DNA of 64,000 bases from Sisyra terminalis (Eukaryota; Arthropoda; Insecta; Neuroptera; Sisyridae): positions 10,416,001 through 10,480,000 of the forward strand of contig OY292280.1 of the NCBI GenBank assembly GCA_958496175.1, written 5' to 3'. Position numbers and translations under genes: made by a program. How positions within the stretch are numbered: the first letter of the stretch is position 1; every line of letters starts with the position of its first letter. This document shows, piece after piece, positions 34,990 through 45,884 of this stretch. The notes beneath the pieces are model-generated. The model was given only the letters and a program-made list of their open reading frames with translations. It had not been told where the DNA came from and did no database searches.

Positions 34990-35525
34990 TCAAAATAAAA
35001 ATTAATTTTTGAATCTAGTACCGAAGACACGCCGACAGTTCCCGAACAAACTCGAGCGCATGTGACGTCATAATGTTAGTTGTCACTCATTGCAGTTGAT
35101 ACAGAAATAATAAGTACAGTGTTTTGATTGATTTAATTCTGTTGTGATAGTTAAATATTGAAATTTATATTGAAAATGTCGAACCTTAAAAGTTATCGTT
35201 CTTGTTTTGTACCATTATGTACGAATACTACAAAAACAACTCCTAACAAAATGTTATTAAATGTTCCCCAAGATATATTAATATATTTTAAAAAAATTGG
35301 TTATCATAAATATATCAATATCAGGAATATTATCACACTTTGCCTTTATAAATCCTTTATCACACATAGCTAATTGGAATCAACTAACGACTCGTTTTTT
35401 AGCAATAAATTTTCAATATTATTGTCTAGTCACGTGTAATAGCTGTAAACGCTGTACTGTTATTAAATAGCTATAACATTATGACGTCACAACTATGGTG
35501 ACCACTCATGGCGCGTTTATAGCCA
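34990..35525 (+). mobile_element. Degenerate DNA-transposon remnant carrying a THAP-like frame
   Basis: TGTGACGTCATAATGTTAGT at about 35059 and its partner ACATTATGACGTCACAACTA at about 35477 form an inverted pair around the THAP-like ORF. The ends are not sharply definable. THAP domains are common in P-element-type transposases and domesticated relatives. This one looks truncated. Confidence 0.45.
35176..35373 (+). pseudogene. THAP zinc-finger-like fragment
   Basis: The frame starts MSNLKSYRSCFVPLCTNTTK, with a C-x4-C pair, followed by TPNKMLLNVPQD, which resembles the KxPxKxFFxVP stretch of THAP domains. The later C-x2-H pair and the basic RKKW-like segment are missing, and the frame degrades into low-complexity residues. 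DNA binding is therefore unlikely. THAP is a family guess from a short motif. Confidence 0.4.
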
Positions 35526-35599
35526 CCTGATTTTTTTTAAAATTTTATCAATTTTTAATCGTTTATAATTAATTGAAATTGGTTTTTTAAGTTTTTTGC

Positions 35600-36240
35600 A
35601 TTAAATATCAATATTATTAATAATAAAGTTTTAAAATACATGAAAAACATGAATAATTTGTTTTTTCAAAATCCCAACTACACTTACCATTGTTGTGAAT
35701 GTATTTGACATTCTATTCAATTACGCGTGTTTCTTGACACAAGAAATATAAAATTCTTGATTCAAGGTCTACCCTTAAATTTAGACACCACAGCATTTAA
35801 AGGTCACCCTTTACCACCACCACCCACTAATCTTGCCGAGCACATGTTCTTAAATGGAGATCGTGTTCCACCCCTACCGCTATGCTACCACCCCTAGGTA
35901 GCTTAGCAGCTTTTTCTGGGTTGAACACGTTCGCAACCCATCTCGGTTTTGCACCAACATTAAACGGAAGCTTTTTCTCATCTCGAAAAGATCGTTCCTC
36001 TGGATCCGTATCACCAATGACATTTGATAAATATAATCAATGATGAATAGATTATATTATAATCTATTTCGCTTTGTTCGATCCCAAACGGTTTGAATCA
36101 AGAATTTTATATTTCTTGTGTCAAGAAATACGCGTAATTGAATAGAATGTCAAATACATTCACAACAATGGTAAGTGTAGTTGGGATTTTGAAAAAAAAA
36201 TTGATTTTTTTCATGTATTTTAAAACTTAATTATTAATAC
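35600..36240. mobile_element. Foldback with GC-richer 315-bp centre
   Basis: Arms at 35630-35770 and 36085-36225 are near-perfect inverted complements (ATACGCGTAATTGAATAGAA and so on). The centre 35771-36084 has a different base composition (many CCACC and GGTAG words) and is not palindromic. This suggests captured DNA. No coding frame is recognised in the centre. Confidence 0.75.
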
Positions 36241-38629
36241 ACACTAAAGGTAAATTAGTTAAACTCCTAAAGAATTCGACCTCAGAATCAAAACTATGAA
36301 TTTTTGGCATTAGCTGAAATATTGTATTTTTAAAATTGATTTTCTGATATTTTTTTTTAATAAAATCTTGTTTAATGATCGTTTTTAAAAATACATGGAG
36401 ATCAAAGGATAAACATCGTGACCACAACTGGGATTAACTTTTCATACCAAGCTGTAAGCGCACTGTAATTTGTAATAGTTTCAAATTTTCTTAGCTTTGT
36501 GTTCGCTTTGTTTCCGAATTTCATATGCGGACTAAACAATATTAAATAGGAATTCTATGAAATGGAATGTTACTCATTGAACAATTTCCCATTTGCCGTC
36601 ACTCCCCGATATAAATCCCTCAATATAAAATTCCCGATTCTTGACGATTCCTTATAAGTAACAGTGTTCGATGCAAATAAATTATTTATAGTATGCCAAT
36701 GACATGGAATCAGGAATATTTGAATTAAGCTCCTTTTTATTTATTTTTTTTTTTGTTCCTTTTCTTTTTAATACTCCAAACTTACCCAACTACGTTCTAA
36801 TGGATGTTTCACTATGCTTCTGGTTTATGGTAAAAACATGTATTGTCTTATGTGTTCCTGGAGAAAACGGGAACAAGAACGTTCCATCCATCCATAAACT
36901 TTGAATGAAACTTAAAGGCAGCTCGTAATATATTTACAACAAATATACCTAACCAACTAAAAAAGCTTTTAGAAAAAATTATGGATGCATTAGAAGAAAA
37001 TTTGTGATATTCCAGATAACATTGATCATCAAAAAAAAAAACAAAACAAATATCAGCCTTCAAAACAATGATTCTGGATTATACAAACAATTTTTCCGAG
37101 TCAAATGCAATTAACCCAGTTACCAGTTAAAGTGGTTGAAAATTGTTCACTCCTCGTCCAAATTCCCGGTTGATGGTTCCCCGATTTTTATCCATCAAAC
37201 TCTTCCGGGATGTTGTGCAAAAATGCCCATTGTTGACTTTTATGGTTGTCTCGTGAATAGAAAACATTCCCTATTTTAATAAATTAATGTACCCGTGGTG
37301 GGTGAGGGTCGAAATGGGGTGGCTATCCAAACGGGTAGGAATGGGGATAAAAATCATAAAGCCTATTGTCTGAATACAACATTTTATAACCTCTTGACTA
37401 GTTTGTGAAAATATTGATTTAATTACGGGATGAAACTAATAAACATTTTCCGTGCCAAATAGAAATTTGTAATTAAAATTTCCAATTAATTATAATTTAT
37501 TGAAACGAGTTTTCCCCGAGTTTTAAAAAATTAAATCACCATAAATATGAAAAGTGATTGCATGGAACATCGAAACCTTGTCAACAGAAAAATTCTTCCC
37601 GTAGTTCCCAACGTTACAACGATACTACGCGATATCGCCCCTCTTCTGTAAATTTTTTTTCATACTAAGAAAATTTATAATAAACTGTCCTTCTTGATGT
37701 TTGGAAATCATTTATTTTTTAATTTTAGAATTCCCAGGAATTCTATGAATACATCCAAGTGATTCCAGAAAATGAGGTTGATAATATGGAACCTGATTTC
37801 TTTGCCATTCCGCGTTTGCATCACTTGAAAGATATTCCCAATAATTTGAAGATATTTTCTTAAACGACATAAGGCCTGCAAATATTCCCAGATGCTTTTG
37901 TCGCTTTGAAAAACTTTACTCTTCATTAAAATTTTCATGGTATACTTAGCTTCAATTATTTGACACTCTTAATTCTGTTATACCTACGTCTTAATTTTAA
38001 TCGATCCTTTTTTCTTTGAGGAAACCAATTGGGATTGTGTGGAAACTTCCAAATGATCCCAGAAACAGTATTCTTCCCAATGATATAATTATATTGTCTC
38101 AAACGGCAATATTAAATTTCAAAGATCTACAAATATTCTCAGATGTAGAAGCCTTTTGTTGTTCTAAAAAACTACCCTCTTCAGTTAAAGTATTCATAGG
38201 TCCAGTTCTTTAATACCTTGATTCTGGACCTATGAATGTTATACCTGAATCATTCATTACAAACCAGTTTGATTTTGTATCTTGGAATCCAAACAATTTT
38301 TTTGGCTATCACCTTTTAAAACATAAGTTTTTGGGTCCCCATTAGTCGTATCTGGTTTTCTTGAAGCTGGGTCCCGTTTTTCTGTCTCTTTCCTCAATAT
38401 TGCCAATTCTACAAAGCACATCTCTGTTAAGACCTTCATTACTGCTTGATTAATGGCATAGGAAAAAAAATACTGATATTTTCTTATAACAATAACAAAA
38501 TTCCATAAACATTTACCAAAAAACTTCCATTTTCCAACAAATATTTGTTTTCAGGAATTTACATTTCAATTTCCAATGTAGACCATACTTTTTTATAAGT
38601 TTTTACAACCGTAATAGTTATCTTTTTAA
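36241..38629 (+). other. Intron with an old ~285-bp tandem duplication
   Basis: Segments 37730-37935 and 38020-38205 share a diverged order of words (CCAGAAA..., AAACG-CA, CAAATATTC-CAGATG, then a CTCTTCA-T-AA ending before CATGG or CATAGG). Minus frames at 37708-37938 and 38257-38439 are unrecognised and may be decayed mobile-element coding. The rest is featureless AT-rich DNA. Confidence 0.4.
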
Positions 38630-38773
38630 GCCTACTAATGGCCGAGTGGTTAAGGTGACCGCTCCAAAGCTAGCAGGCGTTGGGTTCAAATTTTGTATCG
38701 AGAAAATTTTCGAAATTTCTCGAGTTACGGATTTTTATTAACCCCAGAGACCTTAGTAGTTATAAAGTGACGA
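38630..38773 (+). mobile_element. tRNA-derived SINE, copy C
   Basis: The A box TGGCCGAGTGG and GTTAAGGTGACCGCTCC are the clearest tRNA-like head of the set. The B box GGTTCAAATTT follows. The body includes ATTTCTCGAGTTACGGATTT, then TAGTAGTTATAAAGTGACG, shared with copies D, E and F. Confidence 0.8.
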
Positions 38774-38890
38774 AAAATAACCTTAAAAAATATATTTTTT
38801 GATATATTCGAAATAATTTTTTGCTTTTATGTAACCTGTAAGGTCCAAAAGCATGACTGAATAGTTAAATGGATTATTCAGGTGTTTCCC

Positions 38891-39515
38891 AGAGTTAGTG
38901 TCACTATAGTATGAATAATTCGTTTGATAATGATTCCCGGAGTTGTCAGTTGCTTTGCAGTAATCATATCTGATCAATTTTTTGGGATTCTTAATAGAAA
39001 AATAAAATACCATTTATCACTAAACTATCATCAGTTTGGCAAATTATGCAAATCTGGATCTCTATACATATTCGATAAAAGTTATTGTGTCCTAGTGGTT
39101 TTCCACAGTTAATCTACTAGCCAGTAAAATCATTATACGTTAGTCAACGATCGTATCGGCTATGACATCTAAAGAAAAAGAAGAAATAGTTTTCTTGGTT
39201 TTAATTGGTTATATATTTTAGTAGGCAACCGATTGAATTTTTTAGGATAATTTCCAGTTCATTTTTTGAAGGTTTTGTATCCAAATCCCAGAGAGCAGCC
39301 CAGTAGAATAGATATGCGAGTTTCTTCTTTATTTCCAGATTACATAGATTTCATTGATCAGCATCTATTCAGACTATTGGAACCTAATTCTCCTTTAGTG
39401 TTTGCTTCTAGCAATAGTTCTATAAACTACTGAAAATTGATTATTTTTGGTATTTCTTTATGATCTAAGCAATTATTTACCCATTTTTTTATATTATTTG
39501 AATAAAATTAGAATT
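38891..39515. repeat. 625-bp tandem duplication, copy 1
   Basis: It starts AGAGTTAGTGTCACTATAGT and repeats at 39516 with high similarity over the full unit. This copy is uninterrupted and provides the empty-site sequence (CAGACTATTGGAACCTAATT) for the hAT insertion in copy 2. Confidence 0.85.
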
Positions 39516-40440
39516 AGAGTTAGTGTCACTATAGTATGAATAACTCCTTTGATAAAGATTCCCGGAGTTGTCAGCTGCTTTGCAGTAATCATATCTGATC
39601 CAGTTTTTTGGGATTTGTAATAGAAAAATAAAATACCATTTATCACTAAACTATCATCAGTTTGGCAAATTATGCAAATTTGGATTTCTATACATATTTG
39701 AGAGAAGTTATTGTGTCCCAGTAGTTTTCCACAGCTAATCTCCAGCCAGTAAAAACATTATACGTTAGTAAATGATCATATCGGTTATGGCATCTAAAGA
39801 AAAAGAAGAAATAGTTTTCCTGGCTTTAGTTTTCTATATATTTTAGTAGGCAACCGATTGAATTTCTAAGGATAATTTCCAGCTGATTTTTTTAAGGTTT
39901 TGTATCCAAATCCCAGATAGCAGCACAGTAGAATAGATGTGCTAGTTTTTTCTTTATTTCCAGATTACATAGATTTCATTGATCAGCATCTATAGGATAA
40001 TTTCAATTTAGGATAGTTTTGTAGGCAAATCCCAGATAGCAGCCCAGTAGAATAGATGGGCTAGTTTTTTCTTTCTTTCCAGATTACATAGATTTTATCT
40101 ATTCAGACTATAACAGCGGTTCCTAACCTTTTTCAGCCGCGGGCCCCCAAGGAAATCAAGCATAATGCCAAGAACCCCTGAGAGAAAAAAAGATGCAATT
40201 TTCGGACAGGATTATATTTTAGTATTCCTTCATTAAATTAAAAAACAAAAAACAAACTTTTTTAAATGGAACCGCGGACCCCCAGGGGTCCACGGATCAC
40301 AGGTTAGGAAACAATGGATTATAAGAAGCCTAATTCTCTTTCTATGAACAGTCCTTTAAACTACTGAAAGTTGCTTATTTTCGTATTTCTTTATGATTTA
40401 AGCAAATATTTACGATTTTTTTTTATATTTTTTGAATGAA
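39516..40440. repeat. 625-bp tandem duplication, copy 2, expanded and interrupted
   Basis: It has the same order as copy 1. A ~105-bp segment around CAAATCCCAGATAGCAGC is duplicated internally (39999-40095), and a hAT MITE is inserted at 40114-40316. Homology to copy 1 resumes after the MITE (AGCCTAATTCTC...). Confidence 0.8.
40114..40316. mobile_element. hAT-type MITE with 8-bp TSD (203 bp)
   Basis: The left end CAGCGGTTCCTAACCTTTTT and right end AGGTTAGGAAACAATG are imperfect terminal inverted repeats of the hAT type. Flanks GACTATAA (40106-40113) and GATTATAA (40317-40324) match at 7 of 8 positions. The subterminal GCGGACCCCCAGGGGTCC hairpin is typical of such MITEs. There is no transposase. 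Confidence 0.88.
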
Positions 40441-41576
40441 ATGATTTAAGTTATCACTCTTCCTGGAAGTCTCTTGTGCATTTATTTTGCACGATAATTA
40501 CAACGGGAACACGGGATTTGCATGAAATAAACTGGGAATGTTAACAATAGCTGTCAATTTTCATAATCTTACCTGTTTCTTTTTATTTGCGAAATATCAT
40601 CGATCCAAATGTATCATAACTGTGCTATTAATATTTCAGATGTGTTGTCTTTTCTATTACTGTTATTGATTCCCATCCCCGGATTTTTACCCCATAATAG
40701 CTTGTTATATAGTATAAATGGAAATTGAAATTCCCAACATGTTTAGAACATTACAAAAAGCGATCGTTCCAACCGATAAATATTTCTAAGCGCTTTAGAC
40801 TTTTTCCCGAACGACTAACGAAAAAAAATAGAGTTATAATCAAGATACGTTGGGGGAAGTTCAAAATTTTATGTAATTTTAGAATGGAATTAGTAAGTAA
40901 AATGTTTGGTGTAGTGAATACTAGTTTGCTTTTTTTTTTGTTTTTTTTTTTTTTTTTTGGGAAAGTTCAACTGAAGGGTGAATCGGGGGAGGATGAGGCT
41001 TTAGCTGGGAACGGGAATCTATTATATACTCAAACCTTGAACTGGAACACGGGGGATGGGATAAGTTCGAAATAGTGGCAGTAGCGAGGAAATAAAGGAG
41101 AGTGCGACGATATTAATATGCAAAATGTGTAAGACGATGTTTGTGGATTGGCAAAGCTTGGTAATGGGGATGCAACAGAAGAGTGGGAAAATGGGGTTGA
41201 CAATACAGATACAGAAAGGGTTACAAATGCACAATACAATCTCAATACTTTACGATTGTTATTTTATTGTTACTGATATAAACAACCCTCACTACACCTG
41301 ATTTATTCATTCCTATTTCCAACTTGCTTTGTCTCAAATTTAAGATGTTCCAACCTACCCCCAAAATTCGCACGACCCTTTCACATGCGTGAAACTATCG
41401 AATACGAAATTCAATTGGGCTTTTATCAAACGTAATTAAGGCCAAGTATACATTTATTAAGGGAAGTGCGTCAAATGGAATGGGAATATCATCCCTTATT
41501 TAGCCAACCTTATTTCATTAGTTAACAATAACTCAATAGTTTCACTTGCCAATCTTCCAATCAAAGTAATCTCTTA
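40441..41576 (+). other. Intron, poly(T) tract and unassigned frames
   Basis: Overlapping frames at 40725-41075 (plus) and 41022-41245 (minus) span a ~20-base T run. They have no recognised product and were not called as genes. Confidence 0.35.
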
Positions 41577-41655
41577 AACAAAATAAGATTTTTTCGCTCT
41601 CTTTGAACAGTTATACTGTGTATACAATATATAAGATATATTGCAGTCCAATTTA

Positions 41656-42518
41656 TGTAGTATAATTTAATATAATAAATAGGGTGATTTTTTTTTTTAC
41701 ATTTTTTGACTTTTTTTGGTCCCATCGTGAAATTTTGTTGGAAATACCAAAAAAAAAATCTCTGAAAGTTTGAGCCCTTAATATTAATTATAAGTCCTCG
41801 ACCAAGACGTGTAAAGATTTCCCATTGAAAATACACGGAAACTCTGATTTTTTATTTTTAAATTTCTATATCTCAGCGGCATTTCATGGGATCGCTTTTA
41901 CCGAAGATAGTTTTTTCTCAGAATTAAACGCTCTACAAAAGTGGCCATTGCGACAATGTCGTAACTCACACCGGTGAGGTAGTACGGGCCACTGAACCTG
42001 ATTTTTCCATAAAATTCGCGTTTTTTTGCATTTATCTCGTAAATAACAAGAGCTACGGAAAAATTATAAACGAAAAACTTGTAGAGAATTTGATTTCCTA
42101 CAAAAAAGTTCCTGTAGACCAAATCGTGAAGATCAATATTAAACGAGATATTATGCCTTGAATTTTATGGAAAAATCAGGTTCAGTGGCCCGTACTACCT
42201 CACCGGTGTGAGTTACGGCTTTGTCGCAATGGGCACGTTTGTAGAGCGTTTAATTCTGAGAAAAAACCATCTTCGATAAAAGCGATCCCATGAAATGCCG
42301 CTGAGATATAGAAATTTAAAAATAAAAAATCAGAGTTTCCGTGTATTTTCAATAGGAAATCTTTACACGTCTTGGTCGAGGACTTGAAATTAATATGAAG
42401 GGCTCAAACTTTCGGAGAATTTTTTTTTTGGTATTTCCAACAAAATTTCACGATGGGACCAAAAAAAAAAAGTCAAAAAAAAAATCACCCTAATAATAAT
42501 ATATAAAAATCATACCAC
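41656..42518. mobile_element. Palindromic element of family F1 (863 bp including outer ends)
   Basis: Comparison with the empty site near 4490-4494 defines the insertion. The ends are TGTAGTATAATTTAATATAA and its diverged complement finishing AAATCATACCACA. Inside is the TAGGGTGAT...ATCACCCTA palindrome, which matches 6019-6830 almost throughout. Arms are mutual complements about a centre near 42090. Minus frames 41561-41836 and 41898-42122 are by-products. Confidence 0.85.
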
Positions 42519-42558
42519 AAACATAAATTTGAACAGAAGTTCAAACAAAAATATTCGT

Positions 42559-42618
42559 GACGTATTGCCCAGATACGTATTTCGATTGCCAAGCAAACTT
42601 CATCAGTGGTCATCAAGT
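42559..42618 (-). ncRNA. Hammerhead-ribozyme-like motif, second copy
   Basis: It is identical to the 4533-4589 motif in the stem I strands, CUGAUGA core, extra A, GAAA and AUC cleavage triplet. Helix II has one substitution (GUUUGC opposite GCAAUC), which creates a mismatch. It is probably weakened relative to copy 1. Confidence 0.5.
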
Positions 42619-42657
42619 AGTTTGGATCACTCCGTAACTGCTTTGTGGTGATTGACA

Positions 42658-44242
42658 AAATAATCACGGATTGACCTCAATTTATATGTCATGCCTTTCT
42701 CTTTTTGCGATGTAGTTAACCACATCAACAAAAAAAGGGTTGGTATGGTTTGGATTTTGTTTTAGAAATGTGTAAAAGAGTTTTGCGATCAATTACTAAA
42801 TGTTGGTGCGATTGATGAGGTTCATTTAAAACGCTGATTTAAGGGATACAATTGAATTACCTAAAGTGAATTTCCTTGGGGTATTGTTTGTTTTTTTTTG
42901 GGGTTTTCCATTCCGATCAATTTCAATTGGTAGAAGTTTTCAGATGCAGTTTTAAAACTAAAGCAACGATTTGGTTTTAAAAATTTTCATTTTAGTGCAA
43001 CAGTGGCGTGATAACGTCTTTGATAACGACTTTTCCGGGGGTTGTTTTCAAAATGATATTGTAAAGGCTTTGGGTGTTAAATGGGAATCAAATAAGGGGT
43101 GGTGGATGTTGAATGGCGGTTTGTGTGCAATATCCGTTTCACCGGTTATACTCGTCCGTACCGGATGTACTTTCATATCTAATTTCATTTCTACATGCAA
43201 CAATACAGCATTCATTGCAACAGAAAGACCGGTGGGGCCAATCAATTTTCAGTTTCCGCATTTTCCGTGGGCGTTTTTTTTTTTCAAAATTTTTAAACAA
43301 ACAACCCCGTGAATAACGGATTGAATACGGGGTGTAGTTGGACAAGAAAAAAAGGGTTTCAAAGTTTGGGGTACTGTAGTTTTGAGCAAAATTCCAATTG
43401 GAATTTGGCCAGTTATTTGGCAAGTTGAATAAATAAAGTGAGCATATTGGAAACTTTTACAATGTCAATGTAGTACCGATCGGTCCGTAACGAAAGCTGA
43501 ACAGTGCTTTTTGACCAAAACTCCATCAAATATACTTGACATACGGAAACTAATCAGTCAACACTCCATTTTCCCTCAATAACGTAATTGTATCTCGCTA
43601 GTTCAAGTCACCCCATCACGTCATCCCCATTGCCAACCCACGCTCGTCAACTTGTTCCAATATCGTCCTGAACTTGTTCATTTCAATGGAGAAAGCAAAA
43701 TCGATGAAATGATAAATAGAAAACTTTGACGAATTTCTTTCAATTACTTCTGTACACGGTATATATTTGATTTACTGGTTCTCAGCCAAATCGAGCATCC
43801 CTACATGCAACCCTTACTTTTCTAGTTGGAAAACCCTAAAAAAAACAGGAGAAAGCTCCTACAATTGCGATTTTCACCTACCAACAGGATTCTTTTTTCC
43901 AATGGGCACTCTGGACTAGTATCCAAGGTCCCACGATCGTAGGATCCCCTTAGCTTTTACCAGATCAGAATAACTCCGAAGAAAATTAAGTAACTCAGAT
44001 ATATAAAAGAAAACAGTATTAGGTATTATGGTAGAGAACATTCCTTCTTCAAACTGAAAAGATTGACAATTTTATCGATGATGTCCAATCGGATAAATTT
44101 TGACGAAGTGAAAGATGATTTTGCTTGTCTTAAAACAAAAAAGGTATCTTCAATCAATATAGATTTCATGTGATCACTAAAAGAGTTACTTTTCTGGATT
44201 ATAAGTAGATAGTAGTCAATTAATTTTTTTTATTGATACTTA
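42658..44242 (+). other. Intron with a higher-GC patch at 43010-43300
   Basis: Frames on both strands (42971-43312 plus; 43048-43245 and 43139-43423 minus) overlap in the patch, and none is recognisable. The remainder is AT-rich and has no feature I can support. Confidence 0.35.
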
Positions 44243-44379
44243 GCGTCGCTTTAATCGGTCTTAAGAGACTCAAAGATTAATGCAATCTGTAAAACGAAAA
44301 ATATCGAAAATTTGCTCAATACAAGATTAAAACTCCAATTTTACCAGTGACCACCTTGATCACTCGTCCACCAGAAGGC
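44243..44379 (-). mobile_element. tRNA-derived SINE, copy D
   Basis: On the minus strand it starts GCCTTCTGGTGGACGAGTGA and continues TCAAGGTGGTCACTGGTAAA. The body ends with CGACG near 44243. The A box is mutated and the B-box region is poor. Confidence 0.65.
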
Positions 44380-44675
44380 TTTCCATTCATTTTTTTACCA
44401 TAAAAATAAATAACATAAGAATTCTGCTTATCTACTATTAGTACTTATATTAACAAAATAGTTCTTGGTCAGAATACTAATTTAACTAGAGCTTCCGATA
44501 GTTTAAAAACTATCCTATTTCCCAAGATCGCTAATAACTCCAGAATTTCTTGGATACAAAAATCTGTAAACCAAACTTGTCATTCGTTTCAAAGACTGCT
44601 TTAACCATTAGATCCACCTATAGACCCTTATCAATCTTAACGTGAAAAGAATACGAGTACAAAATATCTTGCTGG
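44380..44675 (+). other. Spacer between SINE copies
   Basis: AT-rich intron with no feature seen. Confidence 0.4.
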
Positions 44676-44806
44676 GCCTACTGGTGGCCGAGTGATTAAT
44701 CTGACAGGAGATGAGTTTGATCCTCGTATCGAGCAAATTTTTGATATTTCTCGATTTTTACTAACCTTAGAGTCCCTAAGGATTTCAGTAGTTATAAAAA
44801 GATGGT
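44676..44806 (+). mobile_element. tRNA-derived SINE, copy E
   Basis: GCCTACTGGTGGCCGAGTGA is followed by a shortened region between the boxes and GAGTTTGATCCTCGTATCGA. The body contains TTTCTCGATTTTTACTAACC and AGTAGTTATAAAAAG, as in copy C. Confidence 0.75.
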
Positions 44807-45053
44807 ATATAGTTAAAAAAAATATCCTGCCTAGTACAAGTTATAATTGAGGAACAAATTTTTTACGGTTCGCTTATTCCCCTGAATTAGTCAGCAATCG
44901 TCGGGAAGCGAGCCATAAGCTCGTATAAAATTTTTGATGGATTATTTATGATCTTTATTTAATAATTTTATAAAATTATCACTATTAATATTATTATACT
45001 ATTTATCAGTTTTTGAATTCAGTGACGTGTGTAATGACATACGAAATATAGTA
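44807..45053 (+). other. Intron, no recognised feature
   Basis: AT-rich spacer. Confidence 0.4.
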
Positions 45054-45467
45054 GGGGAGACTGGGTACAAAAATAACGGCGGGTCGAAAGTAACAAATAT
45101 ATATTTTTTTTATATTAATTATAAAATATATATTTTTTGAGTATTTAAAATGCTGAATTTTGTTTATATCATTAATATAAAGTCTTTAAATGAGTAATTT
45201 GTTGATTTAACTTATTCTATGTTTTCATTAGCAACCCCTTTGTTTTGTTACTTTCGACCCGCCAACGTGGTCGAAAGTAACAACTGACAATTTTTGTTAA
45301 ATCTGAGTTATTCATTTAAAACACACGATAATTTAATAAATCAAGTTACTATTGTGAAGAACATAAACTAAACTTAAATGTGGTTATATTCACTTAATGG
45401 CAATAATAACACCCAGCCAGAAATCAAGGTAAAAGTACAAATCGTTACTTTTGTACCCGGTCTCCCC
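45054..45467. mobile_element. Compact GGGGAGACCGGG element (414 bp), TA-flanked
   Basis: The ends are GGGGAGACTGGGTACAAAAA and TTTTGTACCCGGTCTCCCC, with TA on both sides. The interior keeps GGCGGGTCGAAAGTAACAA and ACCCGCCAACGTGGTCGAAA boxes. It is the shortest complete member here. Confidence 0.82.
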
Positions 45468-45743
45468 TATGCATAGAAAAATACTTCATATATTTAATGC
45501 AAACTCTCTAAAAATTTTGGGCTACGTAAAAGTATTAAAATAACTTCTATAACTGAATTTGAGGTTCATACATTATCGTTAAAGTATACACTAAAAAGTT
45601 ATACACCAATGAAAATTATCTCCCTAATTTTGAACAATGTTAAGTCAAAATTATCATAGTTAAGTCTCTCTATAATTTTACTTTTAAAGAGTTTCTTATT
45701 TAATTCACCAAAAAGTGAATACATTTTTTTTTATTGTTATTTA
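45468..45743 (+). other. Intron, no recognised feature
   Basis: AT-rich spacer before the next SINE. Confidence 0.4.
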
Positions 45744-45884
45744 CCGTCGCTGTAACTACTAAAGTCTTTAGCGACTCTAAGGTTAGTAAAAATTCGTCAT
45801 TGAAAAATTTGCTCAAATTGTGAATTAAATCGAACATCTACCAGTTTTGGAGCGGTCACCTTGACCACTCGGCCACCTGGAGGC
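45744..45884 (-). mobile_element. tRNA-derived SINE, copy F
   Basis: The minus strand reads GCCTCCAGGTGGCCGAGTGG, then TCAAGGTGACCGCTCCAAAA, nearly identical to copy C in the head. The tail ends with AGTAGTTACAGCGACGG near 45744. Confidence 0.75.

Larger units (their letters stand above)
41577..42657 (-). mobile_element. Hammerhead-bearing repeat, copy split by an insertion
   Basis: The parts 41577-41655 and 42519-42657 together match the uninterrupted copy at 4419-4627. The split shows where the 863-bp palindromic element entered. Confidence 0.75.
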
